Source of the DNA: Desulfobacteraceae bacterium
Lineage (GTDB): Bacteria; Desulfobacterota; DSM-4660; Desulfatiglandales; Desulfatiglandaceae
Length of the DNA stretch: 7,543 bases
Assembly (NCBI GenBank): GCA_020349865.1
Contig: CP070700.1
Span: 1,058,403-1,065,945 of the forward strand
Direction: 5' to 3'
Below, piece after piece: positions 5,616 to 7,543 of the stretch (the first letter of the stretch is position 1; every line of letters begins with the position of its first letter). The notes beneath the pieces are model-generated. The model had not been told where the DNA came from. It did no database searches and saw nothing but the letters and a program-made list of their open reading frames with translations. The position numbers and the translations under genes are program-made.

Positions 5616-7166
5616 GTGGATAAACATTATTCAGAAATCGAAACCCGAAACTCAAAACCCGGAACCTTTATCACTGTTTTTACGTTTTTAGTTCTGCTCT
5701 TGGTTCTTACATTACTATTGCCAAAACCATCATCAGCTACAGACAATGAAGCGCTTGATGAAATTTTAAGTGGCTTTGAGGAGGAGAAAACATCTGGTGA
5801 CGCTTTAAAGGATGTGCTTGAAGGTTTTGAGGACGAAACAAAAGATAATGAAAAAGGCAGAACTGATGATGAGATATTAAAAGGTTTTGACGACGAGCCA
5901 GTAGATGCCGGTACCGCCTTTCCCGAAAAAAGACATAAGCCGTCCATCTTCGGCCTGGACGGTTACTGCAAACTCGGTGCTTCTTACAACGTTGCCCACG
6001 ATTCTCCGAAAGAGGGAGAAACCGACTGGAGGGGGTTATCCCGCCTGCGTGCGGAGATGCAGCTTGACTTGACCGCGAAATTTTCTAATTCCTGGCAGGC
6101 GCTCATAAGCGGCAAGGGCACCTACGATTTTGTATACGGGATCAAAGACCGGGATGAGTTTAGCGATGATGTGCTGGATAGCTATGAAAAGGAAATAGAG
6201 CTCAGAGAGACATATATTCTTGGAAGCCTGACCGATAGCCTGGATATAAAGGCAGGACGGCAAATTGTCGTATGGGGGAAATCGGACAACATTCGTGTTA
6301 CGGATGTGCTCAATCCGCTTGACCTGCGCGAGCCGGGCTTGACTGATATTGAAGACCTTCGTCTTCCTGTGACCATGACACGCCTTGACTATTACATTGG
6401 ACACTGGGGTCTGACCGGTATCGCAGTCCATGAAATTCGCTTTAACAAAAACCCGGAATATGGCAACGATTTTTATCCCGCAGAAATGCCGCTCCCCCAT
6501 CAAGATAAACCAAAAAGTCGGGCAGAAAACACCGAGTTTGCCTTAGCCGTCAACGGCATCTTCAGTGGGTGGGACATTTCATTTTACTGGGCCCATATCT
6601 ATGACGACATGCCCCATAAGGAACTCGTTTCAAGCGGGCCGCCCCCCCAAACCGAAATGAAGCATGCACGGTTGAAAATGTATGGCACTGCTTTTAACAT
6701 TGCGATAGGGAACTGGCTCTTAAAGACGGAAGCGGCCTACCTTGGCGGCATAGAGTTCTTTAATTCACCCCATAAGAAATATTCCAGAACGGACGTACTG
6801 GCCGGGGTGGAATATTCGGGTTTAAAGGACACCACAGTGAGCATAGAGGCAGTTAACAGGCACCTGAACAACTTCGACAAAATACTGAAGCAGCCACCTG
6901 ATGAAGCCCAAAAGGACGAATTCCAGTGGGTTGTCAGACTGACAAGGGACTTTCTGAATGAGACCCTTACCCTGACGATTCTTGCATCTACATATGGAAC
7001 TACTGGTCAGGATGGGGCGTTTCAGCGTTTCTCTGTGGAATACGATATTACGGATGCATTTTCTGTAAACGCTGGACTGGTCATCTATCAATCAGGTGAT
7101 AAAACACAGTTCAAAAACATTGGAGATAATGATCGCCTTTTCCTCGAATTCAAGTATAGTTTCTGA
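5616..7166 (+). CDS. DUF1302-type outer-membrane beta-barrel protein
   Basis: The 516-residue product begins at a GTG with a weak GGGG (5609-5612) only 3 nt upstream; no other start fits. It has an unusually long 17-residue n-region, a hydrophobic core (18-35) and likely signal-peptidase cleavage after SSA (residue 41). Residues 42-100 are a strongly acidic, probably unstructured periplasmic tail with three copies of a (D/E)-(I/V)-L-x-G-F-(D/E) motif. From about 105 the sequence alternates polar and hydrophobic residues as beta strands and ends in YSF, the terminal Phe typical of barrels inserted by the BAM machinery. GRQIVVWGKSDNIRVTDVLN (214-233) resembles the conserved core of DUF1302 proteins. 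Such proteins recur with RND transporters and LolA-like partners, and the barrel is the presumed outer-membrane end of this system. The ligand and the pore state are unknown. Confidence 0.85.
   Translation: MDKHYSEIETRNSKPGTFITVFTFLVLLLVLTLLLPKPSSATDNEALDEILSGFEEEKTSGDALKDVLEGFEDETKDNEKGRTDDEILKGFDDEPVDAGTAFPEKRHKPSIFGLDGYCKLGASYNVAHDSPKEGETDWRGLSRLRAEMQLDLTAKFSNSWQALISGKGTYDFVYGIKDRDEFSDDVLDSYEKEIELRETYILGSLTDSLDIKAGRQIVVWGKSDNIRVTDVLNPLDLREPGLTDIEDLRLPVTMTRLDYYIGHWGLTGIAVHEIRFNKNPEYGNDFYPAEMPLPHQDKPKSRAENTEFALAVNGIFSGWDISFYWAHIYDDMPHKELVSSGPPPQTEMKHARLKMYGTAFNIAIGNWLLKTEAAYLGGIEFFNSPHKKYSRTDVLAGVEYSGLKDTTVSIEAVNRHLNNFDKILKQPPDEAQKDEFQWVVRLTRDFLNETLTLTILASTYGTTGQDGAFQRFSVEYDITDAFSVNAGLVIYQSGDKTQFKNIGDNDRLFLEFKYSF
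5634..5666 (+). repeat. Degenerate 7-nt tandem repeat (GAAACYC) inside the signal-peptide region
   Basis: The units GAAATC, GAAACCC, GAAACTC, AAAACCC and GGAACC follow each other directly. They encode residues 7-17 (EIETRNSKPGT) of the DUF1302 protein, ahead of its hydrophobic core. I associate similar GAAACTC/GAAATTC runs with intergenic repeats in Desulfobacterota-like genomes; that link is from memory and unchecked. The run lies within the coding frame and explains the odd, long n-region. Confidence 0.55.
5757..5897 (+). repeat. Three acidic LxGF repeats coded in the barrel protein's N-terminal tail
   Basis: Residues 48-57 (DEILSGFEEE), 65-74 (KDVLEGFEDE) and 85-94 (DEILKGFDDE) are three copies of one short motif, spaced 17 and 20 residues apart by charged linkers. 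They lie after the predicted signal cleavage and before the barrel, so they should hang in the periplasm. The middle copy matches a segment of the RND transporter's periplasmic loop coded at 2726-2749. Confidence 0.8.
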
Positions 7167-7173
7167 ACAATTT

Positions 7174-7196
7174 ATAAAATCACTTCGTGATTTTAT
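7174..7196 (+). other. Intergenic hairpin B, 10-bp stem with TTC loop
   Basis: ATAAAATCAC (7174-7183) pairs perfectly with GTGATTTTAT (7187-7196) around TTC. It starts 7 nt after the DUF1302 stop and ends 4 nt before GGGGG (7201-7205), the Shine-Dalgarno of the next gene. It has the same stem length, loop length and outer eight stem pairs as hairpin A at 2133-2155. Its two loop-proximal pairs differ but still pair. There is no U-run after it. Confidence 0.75.
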
Positions 7197-7210
7197 ATTC
7201 GGGGGTAATT

Positions 7211-7543
7211 ATGGAACCAATGCCTGTTAAAATTAGTCTCGCAGGCCTTTATGTGCGCCACATAGGAGCAAACCTATTGGGTAATTTTACTGTGGTTGTG
7301 CTCAACCTATTTACTCCGCTGGTACTTTTGGAGGTACAGAGGACCTTACTTTTTCCCAGAGAAGGATGGAGAGTGCTCGTCTTTTTTCTTCCACTGGTTA
7401 TTTTTATTGCCGCCTCTTTACAATACTTGATCCAGCGCCCCATTTCAAAAGTGATAGACCTTTCTTATTCAGGGATGAAAATCCAGGAAGCCATGAAGGA
7501 AAAGGCAAGACAAAGGCTTTTGAATCTCCCATTTCTTTTAGGG
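7211..7543 (+). CDS. Membrane protein of unknown function, N-terminal part only
   Basis: An ATG 5 nt after GGGGG opens a frame of 111 codons that continues past the right edge. A second in-frame ATG at 7220 is a possible alternative start. The peptide has two probable transmembrane helices (about residues 18-40 and 54-74) with a short loop between them (41-53). The second helix is followed by RPISKVID, then an amphipathic, charged segment (about 83-103) that could be a coiled-coil or HAMP-like linker. This layout fits the front end of a membrane sensor such as an adenylate/guanylate cyclase or other signalling protein of sulfate-reducer-like bacteria, but no catalytic domain is in the window, so I do not assign a function. 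It lies 44 nt after the barrel gene, on the same strand, and may belong to the same transcript. Confidence 0.7.
   Translation, partial: MEPMPVKISLAGLYVRHIGANLLGNFTVVVLNLFTPLVLLEVQRTLLFPREGWRVLVFFLPLVIFIAASLQYLIQRPISKVIDLSYSGMKIQEAMKEKARQRLLNLPFLLG

Overview
The window reads as chromosomal DNA from a Gram-negative bacterium with an outer membrane. My best guess is a sulfate-reducer-like Desulfobacterota (former Deltaproteobacteria). The grounds are the gene set (HAE3-type RND transporter, LolA-like periplasmic protein, DUF1302-type outer-membrane protein), the moderate GC content, and a short GAAACYC-type repeat of a kind I associate with those genomes. The taxonomic call is an inference.

Layout. 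Positions 1-306 hold the 5' part of a minus-strand cupin gene that runs off the left edge. A divergent control region (307-588) contains a likely cupin promoter and a stem-loop in the cupin leader. Ribose-5-phosphate isomerase A (rpiA, 589-1305) follows on the plus strand. From 1325 onward everything is on the plus strand and looks like one transcription unit. It begins with an A-rich UP-like element, a strong sigma70-type promoter (TTGACA, 17 nt, TATATT) and tandem AACCA-N2-TGGTT operators. Then come a TetR-family repressor (1481-2113), a 12-helix RND/MMPL-type HAE3 transporter (2171-4699), a secreted LolA-like protein (4696-5514, overlapping the transporter by 4 nt), a DUF1302-type outer-membrane beta-barrel (5616-7166), and the start of an unidentified membrane protein (7211 to the right edge).

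How the genes may work together. The transporter could lift a hydrophobic molecule or lipid from the inner membrane, the LolA-like protein could carry it across the periplasm, and the barrel could receive or release it at the outer membrane. The TetR protein would sense a related ligand and control the whole set, itself included. The substrate cannot be read from the sequence.

The two most interesting signals are these. First, an eight-residue acidic motif (DVLEGFED) occurs in the periplasmic loop of the inner-membrane transporter and again in the periplasmic N-terminal tail of the outer-membrane protein, where it belongs to a three-copy repeat. This suggests a shared docking site. Second, two hairpins with the same 10-bp stem and 3-nt loop geometry each sit exactly 4 nt upstream of a Shine-Dalgarno sequence. 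They differ by paired changes that preserve the stem.
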